Virus record (IMG/VR): IMGVR_UViG_3300043449_002450 | Span: 112,182-176,181 of that record | From: a virus | Direction: 5' to 3' (one strand) | Length of the DNA: 64,000 nucleotides | Shown here: one piece after another, positions 32,212 through 40,102 of the stretch | Numbering within the stretch: the first letter of the stretch is position 1 | Layout: each line of letters begins with the position of its first letter | Notes under the pieces: model-generated | The model's database searches: none | Told to the model about the DNA's origin: nothing | Seen by the model: the letters and a program-made list of their open reading frames with translations, nothing else | Made by a program: the position numbers and the translations under genes

Positions 32212-33804
32212 ATGCACGAAGAGACTGACAAGCTTGTTCTCTTTGATCATGACACACGCGACCGCCTGTTAAAGGGAGTCAACACACTTGCTGACGCGGT
32301 CAAGGTGACGATGGGACCCCGCGGTAGGAATGTGATCATTGAGCGACCTGGGCAGCACCCTATCCTCACAAAGGATGGCGTGACTGTTGCTAGAGCTATC
32401 AACCTGCGTGACAAGGTCGCCAATCTAGGCGCACAGATGGCTAAGGAAGCAGCCTCGCGGACAGCAGACGAGGCAGGTGATGGGACGACCACAGCCACAG
32501 TCCTCACACAGGCGATCTATGCTGAAGGGCTCAAGATGCTCGCCGCGGGATACTCAGCCTCAGATCTCAAGAAGGGCATCGACATGGCTGTCGATGAGGC
32601 GCTGGATGCTATAACAGGCATATCGACACCTGTCGCTGGCGAGGAGGATCTACTTAGGGTTGCAACAGTTTCTGCTAATGGCGAGACAGAGCTGGGCGAG
32701 CTCATCTCGCGTGCGATCAAGACAGTCGGTCAGGACGGTGTTGTCACAGTCGAGGAGGCGAAGGGATTCAGCAGCTCGCTTAACGTGGTATCGGGCGCTC
32801 GACTCGAGCGAGGCTACCTGTCTCCTTATTTTGTCACAAACCAGGATAAGATGGTCTGCGAGCTTGATCGGCCTGTTGTCCTAGTTCTTAATACGCGCCT
32901 TGACACGCTTCGTGATATCGCAGGATTTCTTGAGCGAGTTCTAGCTGCCAAGAGGCCCTTACTCTTGATCTGTGAAGACGTCGATGGTGAGGCATTGCAG
33001 GGGCTCGTTGTCAATAAGCTCAAGGGAATTCTGAATGTCTGCGCAATAAGGCTTCCTGGGATTGGCGAGAGCAGATATGACTACGCGCAAGATCTTGCAT
33101 CTTTGCTAGGCACCACAGTCTTTCACACATCTGACGTGAGCAGCCTTGCTTCCACTTCGATCGACTCTCTAGGTTCGTGTCTTCGTGCAACAATCAGCAA
33201 GTCAGAGTCTATTCTTGTTGGCGCAAAGGGCACGGCTGAGTCATACGCAGATCGTGTCGAGGAGATCAGAGCACGTGCTGCTGAGACACCTGACGAGGAT
33301 GAGCGCGAACATTGCAAGCGTCGTCTAGCCTTGCTTTCCGGAGGTGTTGCCGTGCTCAAGGTGGGCGGCGCTACAGAGGCTGAACTCCGAGAAAGACGAG
33401 ACCGAGTTGATGATGCTCTTCATGCAACGCAGGCAGCTCTTCGTGAAGGAATAGTCCCCGGCGGTGGAGTAGCCCTGGCCCGCGCGAGCAAGCAGCTTTC
33501 CGAAGTGCAACCTGGGCCATACACCGCGGGCAGGCAGGTCGTGAGGCACGCTTGCAGCATGCCACTACGTCAGATTGTTGCAAACAGTGGTGGTGTTCCA
33601 GACATTGTCTTAGCACGCGTGCTTGAAGGTGAGACACGTCAGGGATACAATGCCTACACTGAGACATACGGTGATATGCTTGAAATGGGCATCATTGATC
33701 CTGCTAGAGTGGTTCGTTGCGCTCTGAAGAACGCAGCATCTGCTGCTGGAATGATGCTTACAGCAGGATGCACTCTTGTCGAGGACGAAGGCGGCGCTGC
33801 TTGA
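32212..33804 (+). CDS. groEL: GroEL-type chaperonin
   Basis: A 530-aa group I chaperonin. It carries the ATP-site segments VKVTMGPRGRNVIIE, KDGVTVARAI and AGDGTTTATVL. The apical domain includes NGETELGELISRA and DGVVTVEEAKG, and the equatorial return shows GGVAVLKVGGATEAELRER and ALREGIVPGGGVAL. The C-terminus lacks the GGM repeat tail of bacterial GroEL and ends EDEGGAA. It may fold phage head proteins that the host chaperonin handles poorly. No GroES gene is visible, so it may use the host's, or another phage co-chaperonin outside the window. The apical region is more divergent than the equatorial one. Confidence 0.95.
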   Translation: MHEETDKLVLFDHDTRDRLLKGVNTLADAVKVTMGPRGRNVIIERPGQHPILTKDGVTVARAINLRDKVANLGAQMAKEAASRTADEAGDGTTTATVLTQAIYAEGLKMLAAGYSASDLKKGIDMAVDEALDAITGISTPVAGEEDLLRVATVSANGETELGELISRAIKTVGQDGVVTVEEAKGFSSSLNVVSGARLERGYLSPYFVTNQDKMVCELDRPVVLVLNTRLDTLRDIAGFLERVLAAKRPLLLICEDVDGEALQGLVVNKLKGILNVCAIRLPGIGESRYDYAQDLASLLGTTVFHTSDVSSLASTSIDSLGSCLRATISKSESILVGAKGTAESYADRVEEIRARAAETPDEDEREHCKRRLALLSGGVAVLKVGGATEAELRERRDRVDDALHATQAALREGIVPGGGVALARASKQLSEVQPGPYTAGRQVVRHACSMPLRQIVANSGGVPDIVLARVLEGETRQGYNAYTETYGDMLEMGIIDPARVVRCALKNAASAAGMMLTAGCTLVEDEGGAA

Positions 33805-33816
33805 TAAATAGATTCG

Positions 33817-34158
33817 ATGCGCTACTTAAACGAAGACAAGACACTCAACAGCAAGCTGCTCAAGATCTCGGTATCGGTGACGATGACCGAGGAATCTCAC
33901 GTGCCTGACACCATGCTACTGATTCGATGCTTACCCGCAGTGGCTGTCGTTGGCCAGTCTGATAGGGTCGAGCGATCGCAGGCGACAGGAACGATTCTTG
34001 ATCTGTATATCAAGTTCCTGCCCAATCCCGGATCTCTCTACAAGAATCTCATGGACCTCTGTAGGGCGATCAAGAAGCTAAAGGGCGTCAAGCACATCAA
34101 GATCGAGCGTGTAGGTGGAAGAACTGTAACCTACAAAGGCCAGGCGATCGTCATATGA
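33817..34158 (+). CDS. Hypothetical protein with MRYLNED start
   Basis: A 113-aa protein that begins MRYLNED, a short form of the shared N-terminal L-x-E peptide (L-N-E at 4-6). The remainder has alternating strands and a helix (LYKNLMDLCRAIKKLKG), ending in a basic strand-turn-strand. The upstream TGATAAATAG (33802-33811) resembles a T4 late-promoter core (TATAAATA). ATGA overlap links it to the next small gene. The function is unknown. Confidence 0.6.
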   Translation: MRYLNEDKTLNSKLLKISVSVTMTEESHVPDTMLLIRCLPAVAVVGQSDRVERSQATGTILDLYIKFLPNPGSLYKNLMDLCRAIKKLKGVKHIKIERVGGRTVTYKGQAIVI

Positions 34159-34364
34159 ATGCGCATCTCATCGCGGGATTTAGATCGGATCTCGAGGTGG
34201 GGATGGGCTACCTCAAGATCAGCAAGTCTATCAAGGATATTGGCGATGTCAGGCAAGCGAGAGGTGTCTACGTCTGCACTGTCAAGCTCGCCAAGCCTTT
34301 TAACGAAGTCGCTGCCGACATATCAGCAAGATTCGGTAGGTTCGTTCAACTTAGAAAAGTTTAG
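34155..34364 (+). CDS. Hypothetical protein
   Basis: A 69-aa protein of strand-helix-strand character (GYLKISKSIKDIG, VYVCTVKLAKPFNEVAADI). It is translationally coupled to the preceding gene (ATGA). I do not recognise it. About 85 nt of non-coding, AT-rich DNA follow. Confidence 0.58.
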   Translation: MNAHLIAGFRSDLEVGMGYLKISKSIKDIGDVRQARGVYVCTVKLAKPFNEVAADISARFGRFVQLRKV

Positions 34365-34451
34365 TTGTAAAGTCGCCCCATCCCATCCTATTATTGTTAT
34401 GTCCAGCAGGACAGCTAACTAAAACAAGGTAATGAGCAAGGAGACATAGAG

Positions 34452-34673
34452 TTGAGGGTTGGAACTTTTGATGAGCTAGGTATGCGTGAGCTTCATGAGC
34501 TTGAGCAGATGCAGTCATTCTACAAGGATAGGATCCGGTCATGCAAGCGAAACGGAGAGCCAACGAAGCACTTCGAGGTTGAGCTTACCTACGTGCAGCG
34601 CGAGCTTGAGATCCGAGAGAAGCGCGCACTTTTTGTCGAAAAAATGAATCGTGCCCCTGTTCAAAACGGTTAG
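34452..34673 (+). CDS. Hypothetical helical protein
   Basis: A 73-aa charged, all-helical protein (ELGMRELHELEQMQSFYKDR). The start is TTG at 34452, supported by a strong AAGGAG 10 nt upstream. The function is unknown. It stands alone between two intergenic gaps, just upstream of the Hsp20-like gene. Confidence 0.55.
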   Translation: MRVGTFDELGMRELHELEQMQSFYKDRIRSCKRNGEPTKHFEVELTYVQRELEIREKRALFVEKMNRAPVQNG

Positions 34674-34706
34674 CGTGATTACATTGCGTGTGCACAAGGA
34701 GGCAAA

Positions 34707-35084
34707 GTGAGATACGCTTTTATGAATGATCCGTTCGATTTCATCAGTAACACTCGAAATAGTGTCACGCCACGCATCAACGTGGGTCACAATAAGGAGG
34801 GCATCATGCTACAAGTTGCCCTCCCGGGTTTCTCTCGATCAGATATTGATGTTGAGGTTGCAAATGGCAGGCTCAATGTCCGAGCGAAGAGCAACAATGC
34901 TGCATCTAACTATGAGTTCTCCACACAGGAGTTCAAGATTGGCGATTACACCCAGTCTTGGAGCCTTCCTAAGAATGTGAACTCTGATGCAGTCGAGGCA
35001 GAGTATGAGGCAGGAATCCTCTCGGTGACACTGCCGTATAGCCAGAGCAATCGCGAAAACGTTCGTAAGATTGCACTAGGCTGA
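34707..35084 (+). CDS. Small heat-shock protein (Hsp20/alpha-crystallin)
   Basis: A 125-aa sHSP. It has a short N-terminal region with NDPFDFISNTR and an alpha-crystallin beta-sandwich from about residue 28 to 120. LQVALPGFSRSDIDVEV is followed by GRLNVRAKS, SWSLPKNVNSDAVEAEYEAG and ILSVTLPY (compare GVL-x-V-x-L-P). GTG 34707 follows an AAGGAGG ribosome-binding site; ATG 34722 is an alternative. It would hold unfolding proteins and fits with GroEL upstream. Phage sHSPs are known from cyanophages. A strong terminator follows. Confidence 0.88.
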   Translation: MRYAFMNDPFDFISNTRNSVTPRINVGHNKEGIMLQVALPGFSRSDIDVEVANGRLNVRAKSNNAASNYEFSTQEFKIGDYTQSWSLPKNVNSDAVEAEYEAGILSVTLPYSQSNRENVRKIALG

Positions 35085-35089
35085 TCAAC

Positions 35090-35128
35090 CACGGGCCCGC
35101 AGCGAATACCTGCGGGCCCGTGCGTGTT
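35090..35128 (+). terminator. Strong intrinsic terminator after hsp20
   Basis: A perfect 13-bp GC-rich stem (35090-35102 with 35110-35122) with a 7-nt loop is followed by a weak T-run (GTTT). It separates the chaperone block from the sigma-factor unit. Confidence 0.78.
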
Positions 35129-35138
35129 TGGCGCAATA

Positions 35139-35147
35139 TGGTAGAAT
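35139..35147 (+). promoter_or_regulatory. Extended -10 promoter (TGG-TAGAAT) of the sigma-factor gene
   Basis: TGGTAGAAT occurs 20 nt before GTG 35168, with an AAGGAGG ribosome-binding site between. It lies directly after a terminator, so a promoter here is required. No -35 hexamer is recognisable. Confidence 0.6.
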
Positions 35148-35167
35148 AGTAACACAAGGAGGCAAAC

Positions 35168-35908
35168 GTGGCAGAAATGGAGACATACTTTAAGCATCTT
35201 TCTCGTGGTCGGCTTCTCACCCGTGAGGAGGAGGTCGAGCTTTCCCAGCTCATCGAGGCAGGCGATAAGCGCGCACGGGATCGAATGATCGAGTCAAATC
35301 TTCGACTCGCAGTTTCGATCGCCAAGCGGCACCAGCGTAGCGGCTGTAACCTGGAGGATCTGATTCAGGAGTCGAACGTGGGCCTGATCAAGGCAGTAGA
35401 TCGGTTCGACTGGCGTCGAGGCTTCAAGTTCTCCACCTACGCGTCCTGGTGGATCAAGCAGGCGGTCCGACGACACGTCACTGACACGTCGTCCGACATT
35501 CGCGTTCCGGCACACACGACCGCTCTCGCGTATCGGATCTCGGTCTTTGTCGATGAATATGAGAATGAGTTCAACACTCGACCCACCGTCGAGGAGATCG
35601 CCGAGATGATGTGCGTCCCGGTGTCTACTGTTCAGGAGCTCATGAACAGCAGCGGTGTTCGATCGATGGTCTCTCTGGACGCGATGATCGGAGATGAGGA
35701 CGGCAAGAAGATCCTCGAGACGATTCCGGACGACAACGCAGTCTCGCCCGATGAGGCTATTGATCGCGAGAAGATCCTCAGCGCGATCAGCCGCTGCCTT
35801 GACAAGCTCACTCCCCGAGAGGAGCAGGTCCTTCGTCTTCGGTTTGGCGTGTCTGATGTGCAGGATACTAGCAACTTTCCCGAACAGCTCTTTACTGGAG
35901 GCATCTAA
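35168..35908 (+). CDS. Sigma-70-family RNA polymerase sigma factor lacking region 4.2
   Basis: A 246-aa RpoD-like sigma factor. Region 1.2 (ETYFKHLSRGRLLTREEEVE), region 2 (NLRLAVSIAKRH, then FKFSTYASWWIKQAVRR) and region 3 (RIPVH-like IRVPAHT, RPTVEEIAEMM) are intact, so it should bind core polymerase and melt a -10 element. Region 4 begins (LTPREEQVLRLRFG) but stops after about 15 more residues (FPEQLFTGGI). The helix-turn-helix that reads -35 DNA is missing. A separate small protein with a possible helix-turn-helix starts 2 nt later. It could direct phage middle or late transcription from -10-only promoters. Confidence 0.88.
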   Translation: MAEMETYFKHLSRGRLLTREEEVELSQLIEAGDKRARDRMIESNLRLAVSIAKRHQRSGCNLEDLIQESNVGLIKAVDRFDWRRGFKFSTYASWWIKQAVRRHVTDTSSDIRVPAHTTALAYRISVFVDEYENEFNTRPTVEEIAEMMCVPVSTVQELMNSSGVRSMVSLDAMIGDEDGKKILETIPDDNAVSPDEAIDREKILSAISRCLDKLTPREEQVLRLRFGVSDVQDTSNFPEQLFTGGI

Positions 35909-35910
35909 TC

Positions 35911-36198
35911 ATGGCTAAGCCCAAGGGACACAAGTCCCAGCACGGCTACTCTGTCTTTTCTGAGTTCAACGGTGGCCTTGGCTACAAGGACATCGCAGAG
36001 AAGATGACTGAGACGGGTCACAAGATGAACCTGTCGACTGCACGAAACGTCCTCGTCTCAGCCTTGGACAAGGTGGCGCGGGAGGTTTGCAGTGCCTACG
36101 GCGTCGAGGCAACAGACGAGGATCTCAAGCGGATCGCATCTGACCCGCGCTTCCAGTCTGGCATCTATGACATGCTAAACGAGCGCAGCAAGCGTTGA
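35911..36198 (+). CDS. Small HTH-like protein, possible detached sigma region 4
   Basis: A 95-aa basic protein. Residues 20-60 (GGLGYKDIAEKMTETGH, then LSTARNVLVSALDKVAREV) follow the helix-turn-helix spacing of sigma region 4.2, where the truncated sigma factor next door is deficient. The C-terminal 35 residues are helical. It lies 2 nt after the sigma stop, so the pair are co-expressed. I infer a partner that supplies promoter recognition, comparable in idea to T4 gp33/gp55, but the homology is not certain. Confidence 0.6.
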   Translation: MAKPKGHKSQHGYSVFSEFNGGLGYKDIAEKMTETGHKMNLSTARNVLVSALDKVAREVCSAYGVEATDEDLKRIASDPRFQSGIYDMLNERSKR

Positions 36199-36238
36199 TA
36201 TTTAACACGAGGCACAACAGCCTCGACGGGAGGCTAAA

Positions 36239-36466
36239 ATGGACGGGTGCTTCTACGATCAAGAGACAAAGACAGTAATCCTCAAGTTCGACCGGACGAT
36301 GATCAATATCGACCTCGAGGATTTCATGGACATGCTTTACAGCCTTCACGAGGCGAAGATAGCCATCCAGGAGGATCCTGAGGTTGAGCTAGGCACGTTC
36401 ACAGATGAGGATGGTAAGACCTGGGAGCAGTTTGTTGTAAAGGGCGAAGACGAAGAGTATAGTTGA
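36239..36466 (+). CDS. Acidic hypothetical protein
   Basis: A 75-aa acidic protein (strand-rich start TKTVILKFDRTMINIDL, acidic end GEDEEYS). GGGAGG precedes ATG 36239. I do not recognise it. It lies between transcription-related genes, so a small regulator or DNA mimic is possible, without direct support. Confidence 0.6.
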   Translation: MDGCFYDQETKTVILKFDRTMINIDLEDFMDMLYSLHEAKIAIQEDPEVELGTFTDEDGKTWEQFVVKGEDEEYS

Positions 36467-36492
36467 GTCACTAAACAAGGAGTTTATAGAAT

Positions 36493-36714
36493 ATGTCCAC
36501 GACAGATAAGGTAGCAATTGCAGAGCTAGTTGAGCGCATCAAGCAGATCGATAATGAGATCAAGCTTCTCCAGGAGGATCGAAAGACTGTCCTCGATGAC
36601 TACAAGGACAAGCTTGACATTAAGGCATTCAAGGCTGCCCTTCGCATTGTCAAGCTCCGAAAGGATGTCGACGAGACAGAGCTTGACAGTATTATTGACG
36701 TCCTGGAGGCCTAA
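36493..36714 (+). CDS. GapR-like (DUF2312) DNA-binding protein
   Basis: A 73-aa protein that matches the GapR/DUF2312 plan. A long basic and acidic coiled helix (LVERIKQIDNEIKLLQEDRK) is followed by a second region ending with a run such as FKAALRIVKLRKDVDETELDSI. In GapR the equivalent segment (KALRKIVRLRK) clamps overtwisted DNA ahead of RNA polymerase. A phage copy could help transcription or replication through supercoils. AAGGAG precedes the ATG. The stop overlaps the GreA-like start by one base. Confidence 0.68.
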   Translation: MSTTDKVAIAELVERIKQIDNEIKLLQEDRKTVLDDYKDKLDIKAFKAALRIVKLRKDVDETELDSIIDVLEA

Positions 36715-37187
36715 TGGGCAACTTCATCACCCGGCGCGGTCTCAACAAGCTTGAAGCAGTGCTACTCAAGCTGAAGACGACCGACCTTCGAGCAGCGCAG
36801 GAGCAGGTCAACGATGCGCGGGAGGAGGGGCGTCTGGAGGAAAACGAGGGTTACCTCCACGCTCAGGAGCAGTGCAGGATGATTGAGGGTCGGATCGCTG
36901 AGCTCGAAGATTCGCTGTCCACACTCGAGGTCTTTGAGGGTCCCGTCTCGACAGACGTCGTTGGCTTCTGTAGCTACGTCACCATCGAGGATGTTGATAC
37001 AGGCAAGACACGTGTTGTGCAGATTGTCAATGAGTTCGAGGCAAACATCAGCGTCGGAATGCTCAGCATCAACTCTCCCCTCGGTAGCATCTTGCTTGGC
37101 AGCGCCGTTGATGATGAGGTCGAGCTCATAACGCCTCGTGGCACAACCAACTATCGAATCTTGAAGATCGAGTCGAGTAGTTTCTAA
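36714..37187 (+). CDS. GreA-like transcription factor with altered tip
   Basis: A 157-aa GreA/GreB homologue. It has an N-terminal coiled-coil finger (to about residue 75) and a C-terminal FKBP-like domain with INSPLGSILLGSAVDDEV and EANISVGMLS. GreA-type factors reach into the secondary channel of RNA polymerase and trigger transcript cleavage using two acidic tip residues. Here the tip reads EEGRLEENE (37-45). Arg40 replaces the first Asp (D41 in E. coli GreA) while Glu43 remains. Loss of that Asp predicts little cleavage and perhaps polymerase inhibition, like Gfh1. It is co-transcribed with the GapR-like gene. Confidence 0.85.
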   Translation: MGNFITRRGLNKLEAVLLKLKTTDLRAAQEQVNDAREEGRLEENEGYLHAQEQCRMIEGRIAELEDSLSTLEVFEGPVSTDVVGFCSYVTIEDVDTGKTRVVQIVNEFEANISVGMLSINSPLGSILLGSAVDDEVELITPRGTTNYRILKIESSSF

Positions 37188-37198
37188 CACGTGCGTGC

Positions 37199-37232
37199 GT
37201 GGGTCCTGGGTGCTATAATGCCTAGGACCCAC
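37199..37232 (+). repeat. Inverted repeat enclosing a TATAAT box
   Basis: GTGGGTCCT (37199-37207) and its complement (37224-37232) bracket TGCTATAAT (37211-37219). The following gene has a GGAG ribosome-binding site just beyond. It may be an operator over the promoter. Confidence 0.6.
37211..37219 (+). promoter_or_regulatory. Extended -10 promoter (TGC-TATAAT)
   Basis: A perfect TATAAT preceded by TG at the extended -10 position lies in the loop of an inverted repeat and 24 nt before GTG 37244. Confidence 0.6.
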
Positions 37233-37243
37233 TTGGAGTATTC

Positions 37244-37825
37244 GTGAACATCTTCGTCCTAGATAATGATCCCGTTCGTGCAGCGCAATATCACTGCGAT
37301 AAGCACATCTGCAAGATGATTCTTGAGAGCGCACAGATGCTATGCGCTGCGCACTGGATCGGCTGGCAGCGGATGCTCAATCCGCCTACCAAGCTTAAGC
37401 AGCGTGAGATGCAGGCCTGGCTACGTGAGAATGTGCACACCAGCCTACAGCCACCCTGGAAGATGACGCACGTCGGGCACCCATGCACTCAGTGGACACA
37501 GCGTGTGTGGGGAAATTACATGTGGCACAGCCGGCTTGGCCTAGCACTTTGTGAGGAATACACGCGCCGTTACGGCCGAGAGCATAAGTCTCTTGCCGTT
37601 CACCGCTGGCTAAATCGTCACATCCCACCCACCTTCGAGAGCACAGTTCCCGATCCCGTTGGAATGACACCTTTCGCAGTCTGCATGCCAGATGAATGTA
37701 AAGTGCCCGATGACCCTGTAGCATCTTACAGGATCTACTACAACCAGAAGAAGGTCAGGTTTGCCCGATGGGCACACTCAGAAAGGCCCACCTGGTTCAT
37801 CCAGGATCAGCAGGAGACAAAGTGA
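37244..37825 (+). CDS. Conserved phage protein of unknown function
   Basis: A 193-aa protein with a distinctive, Trp/His/Cys-rich sequence: VLDNDPVRAAQYHCDKHICK near the start, then THVGHPCTQW, GLALCEEYTRRYG, CMPDECK and ASYRIYYNQKK. I recall proteins with this signature as conserved hypotheticals in phages and some bacteria, without an established reaction. The ordered His and Cys residues suggest a metal enzyme. GTG 37244 is supported by TTGGAG. Its end overlaps the helicase start (GTGA). Confidence 0.72.
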   Translation: MNIFVLDNDPVRAAQYHCDKHICKMILESAQMLCAAHWIGWQRMLNPPTKLKQREMQAWLRENVHTSLQPPWKMTHVGHPCTQWTQRVWGNYMWHSRLGLALCEEYTRRYGREHKSLAVHRWLNRHIPPTFESTVPDPVGMTPFAVCMPDECKVPDDPVASYRIYYNQKKVRFARWAHSERPTWFIQDQQETK

Positions 37826-39489
37826 GCGGTATCACCAAGGAGAAATGGGTCGGGTTCTTTCCTTTCAAGGAGCCACGTCCGGAGCAGGAGGAGGCGATCA
37901 ACTTCATCCTCCGGTCATTTCTAGAGGACGGCAAGCGTTTTGTGATCGCTGACCTTGGGACAGGCATCGGCAAGTCCGCGATCGGTGTGACTGTCGCACG
38001 CTATCTAAACGCGAACTCACCGCCCGTCGTCCTCCAGCAACCTCCCGGCGAGGAGCCTGTTCTCGATTGCAAGCCGGGTGCATGGTTCCTGACGACGCAA
38101 AAGATCCTCCAGGAGCAGTATCTAGACGACTTCGGCGGTGGCAAGGGCTGCATGCGCGACATCAAGTCAGCCTCCAACTACAAGTGCAGCTACTACAAGA
38201 AGCTCACATGCAGCGAGGGACAGGGGATGCTCCGGACTGCGGACAAGGCATCCAAGTTCTGGAAGTCTTGCATGTTCAACTGCAATTACAAGCTGCAGCG
38301 CAAGTCCTTCCTCGAGGCATCAGAATCTGTCACCAACTTTTCCTACGCGCTGACCGAGGCAAACTACAGCGGCAAGATCACGAAGCGGAATCTCATGGTT
38401 GTTGACGAGTGTCACAACGCCGAGAATGAGCTCTGCCGCTTCATCGAGGCATCGGTGTCCGACCGCTCTGCTGCAGCTTTGGGCCTCGAGTGGCCACAGA
38501 TCAACACATACGCTCAGGCGTTGAAATGGGTGAAGGAGACTTACCTGCCCGCAGCAAAGGTGGCAGCAGCTGACATGGAGCGGGATGCTGAGGACTTCAA
38601 GCAGTTGGAAGGCCATGAGAAGGAGTATGGTGACCTCGTCAAGCGGCTCGAGACCCTAAAGGGTCACGTTGTCAAGATCGACAGCTTCATCCAGTGCTCC
38701 GATCCTGAGAACTGGATCGTTGATATTCTCCCGCCTGTGGGCAAGGTGTCAGGTAAGATCACCTTCAAGCCCATCGACGTGAGCCCATACACAGAGCAGA
38801 ACCTGTTCCGGCTTGGCAAGCGAGTCCTCCTCATGTCGGCAACCGTGATCAACACTGAGGCATTCGCCGAGGCGCTGGGCATTCCAGAGGCAGATTATGC
38901 TGCGATCACGATGCCTACACCGTTCCCTGTCGCTAACCGCCCGATCTACTTCCACCCGATCGGGCGGATGACCGCAGACAACATCGATGACTCGCTACCC
39001 AAGGTAGCAGCAGCGCTGCGCGAGATCTTGAAGGAGCATAAGGCAGACAAGGGCATCATCCACTGCCACTCCTACAAGATCGTCTCCTACCTGCGGAAGC
39101 ACCTAAAGTCTGATCGGCTCATCTTCCATGACGCGCATGACCGTGATGAGGCGCTGGCGAAGCACATCGCCGACCCGAAGCCCACGGTGCTTGTGTCACC
39201 TAGCATGTCGGAGGGAGTCGACCTTCGTGACAACCTGGCGCGGTTCCAGATCCTTCTGAAGGTGCCCTATCCCTCTCTTGGTGACAAGATCGTGAAGAAG
39301 CGGATGCACCGCTGGAAGTGGTGGTATCCTCTCCAGACAGTGAAGACGATCGTCCAGTCTGTGGGCCGCGGAGTGCGATCTGAGACAGATCATGCTGTCA
39401 CATACATCCTCGATGCCGATTGGCAGCGGTTCTACGGCCAGAACCGCGACATGTTCCCAAAGGCCTTCCGTGACGCGGTGCAGAAGTGA
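37822..39489 (+). CDS. XPD/DinG-like SF2 DNA helicase with Fe-S cluster cysteines
   Basis: A 555-aa superfamily 2 helicase. The Walker A region is DLGTGIGKSAIGV and the DEAH-type box is VVDECHNAENE, with ATGA-style coupling at both ends. Between motifs I and II lie Cys110, Cys122, Cys130, Cys150 and Cys154, enough for the four-cysteine iron-sulphur cluster of XPD/DinG. Later motifs are visible (GIIHCHSYKIV, LVSPSMSEGVDLRD, QSVGRGVRSE). It should unwind 5' to 3', acting in repair, recombination or R-loop removal. The start is GTG 37822, overlapping the preceding stop. Confidence 0.87.
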   Translation: MSGITKEKWVGFFPFKEPRPEQEEAINFILRSFLEDGKRFVIADLGTGIGKSAIGVTVARYLNANSPPVVLQQPPGEEPVLDCKPGAWFLTTQKILQEQYLDDFGGGKGCMRDIKSASNYKCSYYKKLTCSEGQGMLRTADKASKFWKSCMFNCNYKLQRKSFLEASESVTNFSYALTEANYSGKITKRNLMVVDECHNAENELCRFIEASVSDRSAAALGLEWPQINTYAQALKWVKETYLPAAKVAAADMERDAEDFKQLEGHEKEYGDLVKRLETLKGHVVKIDSFIQCSDPENWIVDILPPVGKVSGKITFKPIDVSPYTEQNLFRLGKRVLLMSATVINTEAFAEALGIPEADYAAITMPTPFPVANRPIYFHPIGRMTADNIDDSLPKVAAALREILKEHKADKGIIHCHSYKIVSYLRKHLKSDRLIFHDAHDRDEALAKHIADPKPTVLVSPSMSEGVDLRDNLARFQILLKVPYPSLGDKIVKKRMHRWKWWYPLQTVKTIVQSVGRGVRSETDHAVTYILDADWQRFYGQNRDMFPKAFRDAVQK

Positions 39490-39632
39490 TGATTAGGTGG
39501 GCATTCATCCTCATGAATGGGGTCATGGCAGGAATAAACATTCACCAGGCCAATTATATTTGGGTTGGGATCAATGTTGCCTGCGCGTCACTACTCATCA
39601 TCGGCGCCGGCGGATCTGACAAGAAGGAGTGA
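39489..39632 (+). CDS. Small membrane protein (47 aa)
   Basis: A 47-aa frame with ATG 39489 overlapping the helicase stop (TGATG), ending AAGGAGTGA. It consists of two hydrophobic stretches (IRWAFILMNGVMAGI, IWVGINVACASLLIIGAG) and a charged tail (SDKKE). Its own end supplies the ribosome-binding site of the next gene. The function is unknown. Confidence 0.55.
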   Translation: MIRWAFILMNGVMAGINIHQANYIWVGINVACASLLIIGAGGSDKKE

Positions 39633-39634
39633 TC

Positions 39635-40102
39635 ATGGCATGGATGACAGGAGCAGACACACCGACCGATTGGGATGCAGTCATTGAGGATGCTCGAGGC
39701 CACGCGGTCCGCGGCGGAGGAATATACGTTGGCTGTGACAGCCATTATGCATCTGGAACTTGCACCTATGTCGTCGCCGTCTGCCTCCACGGCGCTGCGG
39801 ACCAACAAGGTGGTAGATACTACTTCCTTCGTGACAAGGTCCCGATGCCTGGCGGAAAGGCGATGATGTGGCTCAGGATCACTGAAGAGGCCAATCGTGC
39901 GGTTTCTGTCGCGATGACATTGATGGGCTCTGTCCCTGATGCGAGGATCGAGGTCCACCTTGACGTCTCATCTGACAGGAAGCACGCATCAGGCGCGTTA
40001 TCTGAGTCACTATCGGGATATGCAAGAGCAGCTGGGTTCGTGTGCAGGGTTAAGCCCGCGGGATGGGCTGCAACGTCTATCGCAGATGGGCACACTCGCT
40101 AG
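39635..40102 (+). CDS. YkuK-like (DUF458) RNase H-fold protein
   Basis: A 155-aa protein matching the DUF458/YkuK group of predicted RNase H-like nucleases. IYVGCDSHYASGTCTYVVAV carries the first Asp and strand pair, and VHLDVSSDRKHASGALS, GYARAAGF and VKPAGWAATSIAD follow. The conserved acids suggest two-metal phosphodiester cleavage. The biological role is not known even for the bacterial members. ATG 39635 follows AAGGAG. The gene is convergent with the minus-strand gene, and their ends overlap by 4 nt. Confidence 0.75.
   Translation: MAWMTGADTPTDWDAVIEDARGHAVRGGGIYVGCDSHYASGTCTYVVAVCLHGAADQQGGRYYFLRDKVPMPGGKAMMWLRITEEANRAVSVAMTLMGSVPDARIEVHLDVSSDRKHASGALSESLSGYARAAGFVCRVKPAGWAATSIADGHTR

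Noticed and set aside
36762-37334. Minus-strand open frame across the GreA-like gene and its downstream promoter
   Set aside because: It runs through a strong promoter and inverted repeat and opposes a well-supported Gre homologue.
37244-37825. Pyrimidine-dimer glycosylase (DenV-like) call
   Set aside because: I could not match the DenV motifs. The HCDKH and HPC signature belongs to a different, uncharacterised family, so no function is claimed.
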